From: Neoehrlichia mikurensis | GTDB lineage: Bacteria; Pseudomonadota; Alphaproteobacteria; Rickettsiales; Anaplasmataceae | Direction of reading: 5' to 3' | Length of the DNA: 64,000 nt | Assembly: GCF_019186785.1 (NCBI RefSeq) | Contig: NZ_CP066557.1 | Coordinates: forward strand, 943,334 to 1,007,333 | Shown here: positions 48,753 to 58,241 of the stretch, one piece after another | How positions within the stretch are numbered: the first letter of the stretch is position 1 | Layout: each line of letters starts with the position of its first letter | Position numbers and translations under genes: made by a program | The notes under the pieces: model-generated | The model's input: the letters and a program-made list of their open reading frames with translations, nothing else | Database searches by the model: none | What the model was told of the DNA's origin: nothing

Positions 48753-50282
48753 ATGAAAGGTATTTTAGTAGCTTTTTTTTTAATACTTTATTATAGTGCT
48801 ACTTTTGCTGAATATATTGATTGTAATTATAAATTAAAGAATATAAGCAATGGTCAGTATGTTAATTTTTCACAAATGAGAAAAAATATTAAAAGTGATA
48901 GGGGCTACCTTAATGTACGTGGTTGGGTATTGTCTTATGCTTTAATAGGTGATTTTAATATTGCAGAAACATATAAGCAACATCTGAATGATTATTGGAT
49001 GATAAATTATGATACTGTATTAAACTTGGATCTTGTGTCAAGAAAAACTAGTTTTGGTGTTCTAGGTGCAAATTTACAGTTATTAATGCCTATGTATCAA
49101 GGTAGAACAGGAAGTGCAGCTTTTATTTATAATAATTATGGAAAATTATCAGTAGGGTATCAAGAAGGTATAGAATCTAATATAAAGGTGGATGCGTTAA
49201 GTGTGGCTGTAGGTGATACAAGTAATGTAGTGCAATGTATAAAAAATTTTTTTATCAATGATAAGATTAATATTCCGAATTTGTATTCTGGGTTATATAG
49301 TGCAACATTATCTTCTCATAATGAGAGTGGTATTGCTAGGTTTTTAAATACTACTAAGGAGTTTATGTATAATTTACCATTTAGGGTGTCATATAGTTCA
49401 TTAGCCAATTCTAACTTAGTGTTTGGGTTAAGTTATATGCCATTAGGTTATCAGCATATGCAAAATAATTCTGGATATGGCAATGATATTATGATGAATA
49501 ATAGCAGCTTCAAATTATCAGGTATAAAAGGTATTAAATTTGACAAGCAGAATGGAAAAGATAGTACACAAAGTAATTATGAGTATATAAAATCACAATC
49601 AGTAGCATCAGTCAATATTGCTGAGAAAGTTCCTAAAGGTGATGATGTAAATGTTGTGCAAGTTTCTTCATATTATGACAATATGAATCCTTATACTTTA
49701 GTTAATAAATATGTTATCAGTCCTTATAAGCATGTTATTAGTGGTGCTGCATCATATATGTATAATATTGCTAATACTAAAATTGTTACTTCCATTATTG
49801 GTGAATATGCAAAATCTGGTAGAATTGATAATAATTTAAAAGATAAGAATGTTATATTAGAGTATTATGATTTGATAGGAGTAGCAGTAGGAGTTAATGT
49901 TTTTTATCAAAAGTTTAAGTTAGGTTGTGCTTATGGACATTTAGGAAAATCAGGGATTATAAAGAGTATGGATTTTTTTGAAGACAGAGCTAACAGCTTT
50001 TATTGGAATTTTGGTGGTAGCTATAAATATAATGATTTATCTTTAAGTTTTACCTATATATATTCTAATATGTACTCTAACGCATCTGATAGTATCCTTA
50101 CTGCATATCTTTTGAAAGATTTTACTGTAGGAGTAGAGTATCTTTTATGTAAGAATAATAAAATGGATTGTAAGTTATTTAATAATTATCATATTTTTAC
50201 TGTATTACAAGATGACATGAGAAGTAATACAATGAATTATAATGGTATTATTATTTTATTAGGAATGAAGCTTGAGTTTTAG
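48753..50282 (+). CDS. Porin-like outer membrane protein, array member 2
   Basis: About 509 aa from the ATG at 48753, which is preceded by GTGAGG and gives a clean signal peptide (MKGILVAFFLILYYSATFA); an ATG at 48717 would bury it. Shared strands: YGKLSVGYQEGIES, LPFRVSYSS, ISGAASYMYN, GEYAKSG, LIGVAVGVNVFYQKFKLGCAYGHLGKSGI, SFYWNFGGSYKYNDLSLSFTY, and the end LGMKLEF. The variable middle (about 240-320) differs strongly from the paralogues and is the likely exposed loop. Confidence 0.85.
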   Translation: MKGILVAFFLILYYSATFAEYIDCNYKLKNISNGQYVNFSQMRKNIKSDRGYLNVRGWVLSYALIGDFNIAETYKQHLNDYWMINYDTVLNLDLVSRKTSFGVLGANLQLLMPMYQGRTGSAAFIYNNYGKLSVGYQEGIESNIKVDALSVAVGDTSNVVQCIKNFFINDKINIPNLYSGLYSATLSSHNESGIARFLNTTKEFMYNLPFRVSYSSLANSNLVFGLSYMPLGYQHMQNNSGYGNDIMMNNSSFKLSGIKGIKFDKQNGKDSTQSNYEYIKSQSVASVNIAEKVPKGDDVNVVQVSSYYDNMNPYTLVNKYVISPYKHVISGAASYMYNIANTKIVTSIIGEYAKSGRIDNNLKDKNVILEYYDLIGVAVGVNVFYQKFKLGCAYGHLGKSGIIKSMDFFEDRANSFYWNFGGSYKYNDLSLSFTYIYSNMYSNASDSILTAYLLKDFTVGVEYLLCKNNKMDCKLFNNYHIFTVLQDDMRSNTMNYNGIIILLGMKLEF

Positions 50283-50768
50283 GATTGCGTATCTGTTTAG
50301 TGTATTAATATTAAATTTTACTATTGAAATGTAGTAATGATTTATTTTTTATATATAGAATGAATTGTGGCTTGTTTTTGCTGTAAAATGTGGTATTTGC
50401 AAAATTTTTTTGTTATCTGAATGCCATTATTAAATCTATAGTTTGTATTTAAAAAAAAGTCTTTACTTTTTGTAGTTTTGTTAGTGTAAGCAGATTATCA
50501 TTAATCAATACAGTGTGTAAAAAAATAAATAAGGATATTTTTTATTATATTAAAGAATCATTATAAATATGGCATATTTTATTATAATGAAAGATGTAAA
50601 AATCTTCTTGATTTATATAATATACATTACTAATAACTTTAAAGTTTAGTGATAGATTATTTTATAACTTTATAGTTGTATATTAAATGCTTATAATTTA
50701 TTATCTACGTAATTATTTTGTAAATGTATGATGAAATATTTAATGAAAAGTCTATTGTTAGTTAGCTG
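50283..50768. other. Spacer in the outer membrane protein array
   Basis: 486 bp with no gene. No remnant of a further paralogue is visible. AT-rich; a separate promoter for the third gene is likely here but I could not place it. Confidence 0.45.
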
Positions 50769-52358
50769 ATGAGTTTGATTATGAGAATTTTTATTGTTAT
50801 TTGTATATTTATTATATTTTTATTTAAAGAAAGTGTTTTTGCAAGACAAAGTAATTACGATGATGCAGTAATAAAGAATAATACTTATATTAATTATCAG
50901 AAATTACGTAAGGTACATAAAGGTAGCAAAATTAGCATCTATGGTAGTACTTTATCGTATGTTTGGATTACAGATAAATTATTGCGTGATAAATACGAAG
51001 ATAATGATGTTTATGAGCTGTACAATTATAATTCAGATGCTAATTCAGATAATTGGGGGGTAAATAATGATGCTTTATTAAGTGTTAATATTATGTCACA
51101 AGAAAGTAATGGGTTTTTATATGGAGCAAGGTTTCAATTATTGATGCCTGCGATTCAAGGTAGAATTTCTCTTAAGAAGATATCTAATAGGGGAGTTATA
51201 GGATTTATAAATTTTCCTTATGGTAATTTGTCATTAGGATATCAAGAAGGTGTGGAATCTGAAATGAAAGCAGATGCATTTAGTATAGCTGCAGGAGATC
51301 AAGGAATAGAATGGTCAAGGTATGTAAGTGATTTTTTTGTTAAGAAAGATAATACTGGTGTTCCTGTATTAAATAATATTCCTTGTTATTGGTCTTCTGG
51401 ATTATATAGTGAAAATTTATATCGTAGTAATGGTAATTTTGTTATAAGAGATAATATGCTTGATAATAAGGATTTTATTAATAATTTACCATTTAGGATT
51501 TCTTATAAATCTGCAGATATTTTTGGGATTAATGTTGGTATTAGTTATTCGCCGTTAGGGTATAAAGATAGCCTTTTATCAAATGATAGTTTACAGATTA
51601 TTCAAATTTATGATAATCTTAATGTTCGGGTTGGTGAGCTTAAGGGCATTCCTGTAACTATTGTTGTTAAAAATGATAGTTATAATGACAATACTGCTGA
51701 AAAAAAGCTTACATTTACTAATGCTATGGTAAATATAAAAGATATACCCATTAGTTATAATACACGAAATGTTATTCACAAAATAATTAGTGAATCAATG
51801 AATTCTTATAAAAATATTATTAGCGGTGCTGTTACTTATAATTATAAGGTTAATGATATCAAGTTTATTGGTTCATTAGTTGGTGAATATGCTAAATCTG
51901 ATAATTCAAAAAAAATAATTCTTAATGATTTAATAGGAGTGGCATTAGGGACGAATATTGAGTATAATAGGTTAAAATTTGGTGCTGCTTATGGCTATTT
52001 AGGTAAATCTGGTAGTATTAGTTATGTTGACAATGATGAAGGTAGGAGGTTTTATAATTCTTCTTCTTCTTACTATTGGGATATAGGTGTAAATTATAGA
52101 TATAATGGCTTATCAATAAGTTTGATATATTTTGATTCATCATATGGATGTTATGCTGATGATGTTGATGGTAAAAAAAATAGAAATTTTTTAAAAGATT
52201 TTAGCATAGGGCTTGATTATGATCTATATAGCAATAATACAACACGTTGTAAATTATTTGCTAATTATCATTATTTTACTATAAGTCAAGAGCTTTCTAA
52301 ATTAAAGTCTGCCGTTCATGGTGGTGTTTTACTATCAGGTATGAGAGTTGAATTTTAA
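50769..52358 (+). CDS. Porin-like outer membrane protein, array member 3
   Basis: 529 aa with a signal peptide (MRIFIVICIFIIFLFKESVFA, from the second ATG at 50781; the first is 50769). It has the full family pattern: YGNLSLGYQEGVESEMKADAFSIAAGDQGIEWSRY, SGLYSENLYR, LPFRISYKSADIFGINVGISYSPLGY, ISGAVTYNYK, GEYAKS, LIGVALGTN, AAYGYLGKSGS, SYYWDIGVNYRYNGLSISL, LFANYHYF, and the terminal SGMRVEF. The central region (about 255-335) is variable. Closest by eye to member 4. Confidence 0.86.
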   Translation: MSLIMRIFIVICIFIIFLFKESVFARQSNYDDAVIKNNTYINYQKLRKVHKGSKISIYGSTLSYVWITDKLLRDKYEDNDVYELYNYNSDANSDNWGVNNDALLSVNIMSQESNGFLYGARFQLLMPAIQGRISLKKISNRGVIGFINFPYGNLSLGYQEGVESEMKADAFSIAAGDQGIEWSRYVSDFFVKKDNTGVPVLNNIPCYWSSGLYSENLYRSNGNFVIRDNMLDNKDFINNLPFRISYKSADIFGINVGISYSPLGYKDSLLSNDSLQIIQIYDNLNVRVGELKGIPVTIVVKNDSYNDNTAEKKLTFTNAMVNIKDIPISYNTRNVIHKIISESMNSYKNIISGAVTYNYKVNDIKFIGSLVGEYAKSDNSKKIILNDLIGVALGTNIEYNRLKFGAAYGYLGKSGSISYVDNDEGRRFYNSSSSYYWDIGVNYRYNGLSISLIYFDSSYGCYADDVDGKKNRNFLKDFSIGLDYDLYSNNTTRCKLFANYHYFTISQELSKLKSAVHGGVLLSGMRVEF

Positions 52359-52974
52359 TATGAGATGAATTATGCTTAATTGGTTTCTGTGTGGCTAGTG
52401 TATCATTATATTATTGTTAGGTATATTTCTTTATTTTATATCTTTTTTAGATTAATGTTCTTATAAGGAGATAATTGTTTTTAATGTTACTTCTTAATAT
52501 TTAGTTAGTTCTTTGAATTTACGATAATATTTTTAATGTGATTATTTTGTAAAAAGTTTGGTTGTAGAATAGGTTATTCTTACATACAAAATTTTGGTGG
52601 GTCAATTTTTGTATTAAAGGAGGCCATATTATTCATATATGTTATGTCTAGCAAGATTCATATAGGAAAGGCTTTGTTATAAACATAGGGTGAAAAAAAA
52701 TGCCTTATCTATACTTATCATAATATATATCATTAAAATAACTTGATTGATACTTAATAAATTAGATATTTTTATATTTTTTCTTAATAAAAGGATTATT
52801 TTTTTGAATATACACTTTTAGTTGTATGTTTGAGATTAAAATACGCTTTTTACTTTATATCAGATTTTTTTTCTATATTTACAAAATTTATTATTTACAT
52901 AGATTGTTATATCCGTATATTATACTTATAATATACTTTTAAAGTATATTTTTGTGTGGTATCTTAGGTATGTT
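52359..52974. other. Spacer in the outer membrane protein array
   Basis: About 600 bp, no gene. AAAGGAGG at 52616-52623 is a good ribosome-binding-like motif but is followed only by a few codons before a stop. No paralogue remnant seen. Confidence 0.45.
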
Positions 52975-54558
52975 ATGAAAAATCTTTTAAAAGTTTCTGC
53001 GTGTGTGTATACATTTTTTTTAATGTATGAATGTGCTCTTGCTAAATATAATGAAAATATTATAGATCATAATGATAATAGCAATGAATATATCAAGTAT
53101 AAAACATTAAAGAATATTTCTCATGATAATATAGGGTATATTATTAATGGAAAATTGACGTCTTATAATTGGTTTATAAAAGATAAATTTAATAATATTT
53201 TATATGAATATAATTTTGACAGTAATTTAGGCAATGGAGGATTAGATACTCATGGGATATTTGAACTAAATTTAAAAAATAATGATTCTAATGCTATTTA
53301 TGGCATAAAGTTTCAGATGTTAGTGCCTATGATTAAAGGTAGGATTGTGGCTTTTGCTAATACTCCTTATGGTAATATATCATTGGGATATCAAGAAGGT
53401 GTAGAGTCTGAAATGAAGATAGATGCTTTTAGTGTTGCGGCAGGAGATACAAGTAGTGAATGGACAAAGTATATAAGGAGTTTTTTGCCTATTCATGATG
53501 AAGTTAATAATATTCCTTTTTATCGATCATCAGGATTATATAGCGAACATCTATTTCGTAATCATAATAACCATTTTTCAATTAATTTAACATTAAGAGA
53601 TAATAATTTTATTGATAATTTACCATTTAGGATTTCTTATAAATCTTTAAATTTTAATGGATTTGCATTTGGAGTAAGCTATTCTCCAGAAGGTAATAAA
53701 AAGAGTATAATGCAGAATAGTAATATAAATGTTATTAATATTGTAAGGTTAGACTATGATATGAATCAGTTTGTAGATAGTGCTTTATCTCCTATATATA
53801 GGGACATTGTGAGTCCTTATACTAATATTATTAGTGGAGCTATGTCTTATAATGGTCAAATAAATGACTTGCAATTTAATGCTTCAATAGTCGGTGAATA
53901 TGCAAAGCCTATGACTATTGATAATTTAAAATCTGTATCTAATGAATATATAAATAGTCTAGTTAACGGATATATGAATCTACACTTACATAGCTATGAT
54001 TATTATCTTAACTATGACCGTCTTTATAAACATTTGACCGAGTATGTTGATATACATATGGATATGAAATATCATACGTTGCATAATTTAGCAGGAGTAG
54101 CTCTAGGAGCAAGTGCTCAATATAAAAATCTAAAATTAGGGGGTGCTTATGGTTATTTGGGTCAATCTGGTGTAATAAATTATGAGAATATTGATTTAAA
54201 AGAGTATTTTGATGGAGATATTTCTTTCCCGAAACAGCATTCTTATTATTGGAATATAGGTGCAAGTTATAAATATAATAACTTATTATTAAGTGTTACT
54301 TATTTTAAATCTTTTGTTTATAGTTATTATATAAAAAATATGAACGCTATATTAAGTAGTGAAAGTTCCTTAAATGATCTTGGTATAGGCATTGATTATA
54401 CTTTTTATAATATGGATAGAGTAAATTATAAAATCTTTGCTAATTATCATTATTTTAATACAATGCAATATTATGTTATAAATACTAATAATATTGATAA
54501 CGGGATAAAAGATAATCAAGGTAGTATTGTATTATCAGGTATTAAAATTGAGTTTTAA
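52975..54558 (+). CDS. Porin-like outer membrane protein, array member 4
   Basis: About 527 aa from the ATG at 52975 with signal peptide MKNLLKVSACVYTFFLMYECALA. Family strands: YGNISLGYQEGVESEMKIDAFSVAAGDTSSEWTKY, SGLYSEHLFR, LPFRISYKSLNFNGFAFGVSYSPEG, ISGAMSYNG, GEYAKP, LAGVALGASAQYKNLKLGGAYGYLGQSG, SYYWNIGASYKYNNLLLSVTYF, IFANYHYF and the end LSGIKIEF. A Tyr/His-rich stretch near 325-365 is specific to this copy. Confidence 0.86.
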   Translation: MKNLLKVSACVYTFFLMYECALAKYNENIIDHNDNSNEYIKYKTLKNISHDNIGYIINGKLTSYNWFIKDKFNNILYEYNFDSNLGNGGLDTHGIFELNLKNNDSNAIYGIKFQMLVPMIKGRIVAFANTPYGNISLGYQEGVESEMKIDAFSVAAGDTSSEWTKYIRSFLPIHDEVNNIPFYRSSGLYSEHLFRNHNNHFSINLTLRDNNFIDNLPFRISYKSLNFNGFAFGVSYSPEGNKKSIMQNSNINVINIVRLDYDMNQFVDSALSPIYRDIVSPYTNIISGAMSYNGQINDLQFNASIVGEYAKPMTIDNLKSVSNEYINSLVNGYMNLHLHSYDYYLNYDRLYKHLTEYVDIHMDMKYHTLHNLAGVALGASAQYKNLKLGGAYGYLGQSGVINYENIDLKEYFDGDISFPKQHSYYWNIGASYKYNNLLLSVTYFKSFVYSYYIKNMNAILSSESSLNDLGIGIDYTFYNMDRVNYKIFANYHYFNTMQYYVINTNNIDNGIKDNQGSIVLSGIKIEF

Positions 54559-55489
54559 ATTAGATACATTTTAGATATAAAGTATATTGAGTAATAAAGG
54601 TAGCACATGGATAATTATATTACTTGGGAATATAACTTTTTGTGATTAGTTTATATTAAATGATGGAATTGTAAATAATACTAGTTTGTTAGGATATAAA
54701 TGGGATTTATTTCACTAAAAGTGGAGTTAATTATATGTATAGGTTAGTAATACATAGTTACTAAATTTATTAAGGTAAGTAAAAAAGATTAGTATTTAAT
54801 GACAGTGTTATAATGTAAGTATGAATGTTTTATATTTATAATGGCTTAAGAGTATATGATTATTTTTAGGTGAATGGTGTCCATTTTATAAAACAGAGAA
54901 TTTAATTTGTTAGTTAATGGGGATTGTATTAGTATTTCTTTATACTGTTGTAAGTATTAATGGATGCAAATATATGTTTATTATATATATAAAGTACATA
55001 ATAATGTTTATTTACAATAAAGATACTTACTTCTTAAGAAGTCTACATATATTGCGTAGTACATTTTTAATGTATACACATGTAATGCATATATTATTCA
55101 TTGAAAAAATGATATTAAATTCATTGTATCTGTTTGTGAGTAAAAAGTATTTTTAACTATTAATGTAGCTAATTACATATAACCTTAAGTACATTGAATA
55201 GCTAAATTATGTTCTTTTTGTTAATAATGCTATGTTAAGTGTTGATAATAAGTAACATTTGTATGTATTGCTAACAAATATGATCATTTCTTATGAATCA
55301 CATATTAAAATATGTATGTTATAAGAGTTTATTTTTATTAAATATATCGGTATTTTACTAAAATATAACATATATCCATATTTTTTCCATTATTTCCTCC
55401 AAAATAATTATTTCATACATTGACATATCATATTATTTATGATTAAACATAGATGTTAATTTTAGTATATACAATTCTTAGGTAAATGC
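54559..55489. other. Long spacer before the last array gene
   Basis: 930 bp. A 79-codon open frame at 54917-55156 has no ribosome binding site and no recognisable motif; I do not regard it as a gene. TTGACA at 55419-55424 could be the -35 element for the next gene, but a matching -10 is poor. Confidence 0.4.
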
Positions 55490-57214
55490 ATGAAAAAACT
55501 TTCTTTATCTACTGCTTTAGTATCTTTATTAATGATATTTAATACTAAAGAGGTGTTTGCTTATTCTTGTAAACAAGAATATAAGAAAGGTTTAGTGTGT
55601 AACAAAAAAATAAACAATAATAGGCATCCATTATTTAAAATAGGAGGGGATCTGTTATCTTATGGATGGGCTACTCAGAAAGAAGGTAATATAAAATTAC
55701 CTTTATTAAATTATTCTCGTGGATATGGTATTGCATTGGATGGTATATTTAGTATAACAGCAGAAGATCAAAATGATAATTTAGGAATTTCTTATGGTGT
55801 TAATATAGAATTTGAGACTCCTTACATTAAAAAAAGTGATTTTACTGCTTCAACTTCAGTAAATAACAGAGGAACAAAATTATTTATAAATACTGCTTAT
55901 GGTAATTTTACCTTTGGATATCAAAAAGGTGTTGACTCTATTATGAAAATAGATGCTTTTAGCATTAGTGCAGGAGATAATAGCAATTCTTGGATGAAAT
56001 ATGTTAATTTAAGGAATGAATTTATTGCGGGTTATAATTTTAGCAATACGAATATTGGTAATTATATGAATAATGCTTTTTATTTACCTACAGGATTATA
56101 TACAGAAGGGTTATTTGATGGTGTGAACAGGTTTTCACATAACTATCATAAATATAGAATTTATGATACATTAATAAATTCTTTACCATTAAGATTATCA
56201 TATGTATCTCCAAATGTTTTTGGAATGAATTTTGGAATAAGTTATTCACCTCTTGGATATGATGATTCTTCTATTATAAAAGCTAATCTTAATAATGAGA
56301 ATGTATTCCGACGTAACAAACTATTTAATGCTATAAATAAAATTAAAGATAGTAGTATTGATCAAATAATATCAAATGCTATACATTGGGAAGATATGAT
56401 ATCAACAAATTTTCAACTCTCTAATATAATACAAGAGATGGAAAACGCTTATGATTATAAGTACAGTGAGAGTAAATACATTGATGTAAGTACAATTTTA
56501 GAAGTTTTAAGAAAATTATATGCACGAAAAAAAGAATTCCTAGAAAAAAATGGTGATTACACAGAAGATGATATAACTTTACAAAAATTAATAGTAGATA
56601 TTATAGATAACATTGAATACTTTAATAAAGATCATCGCGGTATTATTATTCCAGTATATGATAATATTATTAATTTAGGATTAACTTATCAATTTAATGT
56701 AGGTGATGTAAATATAAAAGCATCTATCACAAGTGAATATGCACATTTTAAAAATATACCAGAAAAAGATATTGAATTCGTAAAAATGAACAATATAAAA
56801 AATATTGCTATTGGTGCAATTGCTAGTTATCAAACAGCTAAAATTGCTGCTTCTTATGGTTATTTAGGAGATATTGATAGTATTATTGGTCAGTATACAT
56901 ATGACGAACTATTACAAAAATTTTTATATACTAATGATAGTATTGATTTAGGTTATTCATATTTTTGGACTATAGGAGCTAGTTATGATTATGAAAATAT
57001 TAGTGTAAGTGCATCTTATCACAATAGCATTTATGGTGGAAAAAATAGACTACATGATATTGGTACTGGAATTGAATATAATTTTTCTTCAAATTTATCA
57101 AAATTTAAATATAAAATTTTTGCAAATTATCATCGTTTTATGACATATCAGACGTTACAAGATGACCATAAAAAGGGATCAATTTTATTAATAGGGATTA
57201 AGTGTCAGTTTTAG
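55490..57214 (+). CDS. Porin-like outer membrane protein, array member 5
   Basis: 574 aa, the longest member, with a signal peptide (MKKLSLSTALVSLLMIFNTKEVFA). Family strands: YGNFTFGYQKGVDSIMKIDAFSISAGDNSNSWMKY, TGLYTEGLF, LPLRLSYVSPNVFGMNFGISYSPLGYD, TSEYAHF, IAIGAIASYQTAKIAASYGYLGD, SYFWTIGASYDYENISVSASY, IFANYHRF and the terminal LIGIKCQF. A long insert at about 275-390, rich in charged residues with coil-like segments (VLRKLYARKKEFLEKNG), is unique to this copy and may be a large loop or periplasmic domain. Set off from the others by 930 bp, so probably has its own promoter. Confidence 0.86.
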   Translation: MKKLSLSTALVSLLMIFNTKEVFAYSCKQEYKKGLVCNKKINNNRHPLFKIGGDLLSYGWATQKEGNIKLPLLNYSRGYGIALDGIFSITAEDQNDNLGISYGVNIEFETPYIKKSDFTASTSVNNRGTKLFINTAYGNFTFGYQKGVDSIMKIDAFSISAGDNSNSWMKYVNLRNEFIAGYNFSNTNIGNYMNNAFYLPTGLYTEGLFDGVNRFSHNYHKYRIYDTLINSLPLRLSYVSPNVFGMNFGISYSPLGYDDSSIIKANLNNENVFRRNKLFNAINKIKDSSIDQIISNAIHWEDMISTNFQLSNIIQEMENAYDYKYSESKYIDVSTILEVLRKLYARKKEFLEKNGDYTEDDITLQKLIVDIIDNIEYFNKDHRGIIIPVYDNIINLGLTYQFNVGDVNIKASITSEYAHFKNIPEKDIEFVKMNNIKNIAIGAIASYQTAKIAASYGYLGDIDSIIGQYTYDELLQKFLYTNDSIDLGYSYFWTIGASYDYENISVSASYHNSIYGGKNRLHDIGTGIEYNFSSNLSKFKYKIFANYHRFMTYQTLQDDHKKGSILLIGIKCQF

Positions 57215-57537
57215 TAATGCAGGAAAGAATATCTATGTTTAGTTACAAGATATTCTTTCAATTTTTCCCGTATTATAGCTTCATGTTCTTTGCGTAATGT
57301 ATTTAAATTTGGATCAAATCTTATTTCAAATAATCTAATAAATAGATATATTATATCTGGATATTTTATAAGAATTTTGCGTATATATGATTGACTATAA
57401 CTAAATGAAATTTGTTTTAAATATTTACTTAATAACCTTATAAGTAGTACTTCTTTCCAATTTAAATTTGCTGAAATTACTAAGTTGTTAAAGAGGTCAT
57501 TTTCTATCTCTTTAGAAAAAATCTTTTTCAGTGTAAT
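57211..57537 (-). pseudogene. Relic of NAD-dependent glutamate dehydrogenase (large type)
   Basis: The minus strand reads 108 codons, bounded by stops and without a start, containing ANLNWKEVLLIRLLSKYLKQISFSYSQSYIRKILIKYPDIIYLFIRLFEIRFDPN. This matches the W-R-E-V-x-L-L-R-A-Y-x-x-Y-L-x-Q ... FSQxYI ... HPxIAxLLVxLFxxRFDP pattern of the 1600-residue bacterial NAD-GDH. Only a small internal part remains. Its end overlaps the stop of the last outer membrane gene. A full gene may exist elsewhere in the genome, so it may be a copy rather than a lost gene. Confidence 0.75.
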
Positions 57538-57832
57538 TTAAAGATGAATAATTATAAGTTGTGAATATTGTATACAAGATATTGCTAATAGCATTAAATA
57601 ATTTTTCTTATTAAAGGAAATTTTTTTAGCTACTTTTATTTATGAAAACATAATTTGCTATATTTATAATGTATGATTTTATAGCTGAATTTAAGTGTTA
57701 TTTGATTTTAATAATCTTTTAAGCTATAACTAATTGTAATAATGTGTGCATATTATTACTTTTGTAGAGTAAAAGGAAACATAAGAGTCATATAAATAGT
57801 TAGCCATAATAATTACGGGTACACGGTTTATA

Positions 57833-58139
57833 AAATTAGTGATTGATGAATATAAGCATTATAACAATTTAGAAACAAATTTTAATAGTATGTGTGTATC
57901 AGAATCTGAATGGTTATAATAAAAACATAGTGCAATCTTTAATAAATTAACTAGATATAGATTATTTAGGTATTGCTAATAAAAAAGAGGATACTGAAGC
58001 TATAATATTATAAACCTATTGCTGTAATATTAATCTGGAACATCTTTTTGCTTATATACTTTAACTTTCTAAAGATTTTTTTTAAGATTATTGTATCTTG
58101 TGTAAAGAGATAAGGAAGGTTTATGATTTATTTATGTAA
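57833..58139 (+). pseudogene. Probable decayed gene, unidentified
   Basis: One frame reads KLVIDEYKHYNNLETNFNSMCVSESEWL then stops; a second frame continues DYLGIANKKEDTEAIIL, stop, TYCCNINLEHLFAYIL, stop, LSKDFF, stop, DYCILCKEIRKVYDLFM, stop. The pieces between the stops have protein-like composition, suggesting a gene broken by a frameshift and nonsense changes. I cannot name the family. Confidence 0.4.
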
Positions 58140-58161
58140 TTATAAGTAAATAAAATTGTTT

Positions 58162-58203
58162 ATTTTATGTTTACATAAAAATTTAAACATATTGTAAATT
58201 GTA
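58162..58203. repeat. Short direct repeat of the glycosyltransferase 3' end
   Basis: TTATGTTTACATAAAAATTT followed by AAACATATTGTAAATTGT resembles 58264-58305 (TTGTGTTTACATGAAGATTT...), the last codons of the minus-strand glycosyltransferase, in the same orientation about 102 bp away. A diverged partial tandem copy. Confidence 0.6.
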
Positions 58204-58241
58204 TAATATATAGCAATGCTAGATTTGTATTTTCAGGATGC

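Larger units (their letters stand above)
57538..58241. other. Spacer with decayed sequence
   Basis: It contains a probable unidentified decayed gene (57833-58139) and a short imperfect duplicate of the 3' end of the following minus-strand gene (58162-58203). Confidence 0.5.

Noticed and set aside
54917-55156. 79-codon open frame in the last outer membrane array spacer
   Set aside because: No ribosome binding site, hydrophobic Ile/Tyr/Phe-rich composition typical of chance frames in AT-rich DNA, and no similarity to the paralogues.
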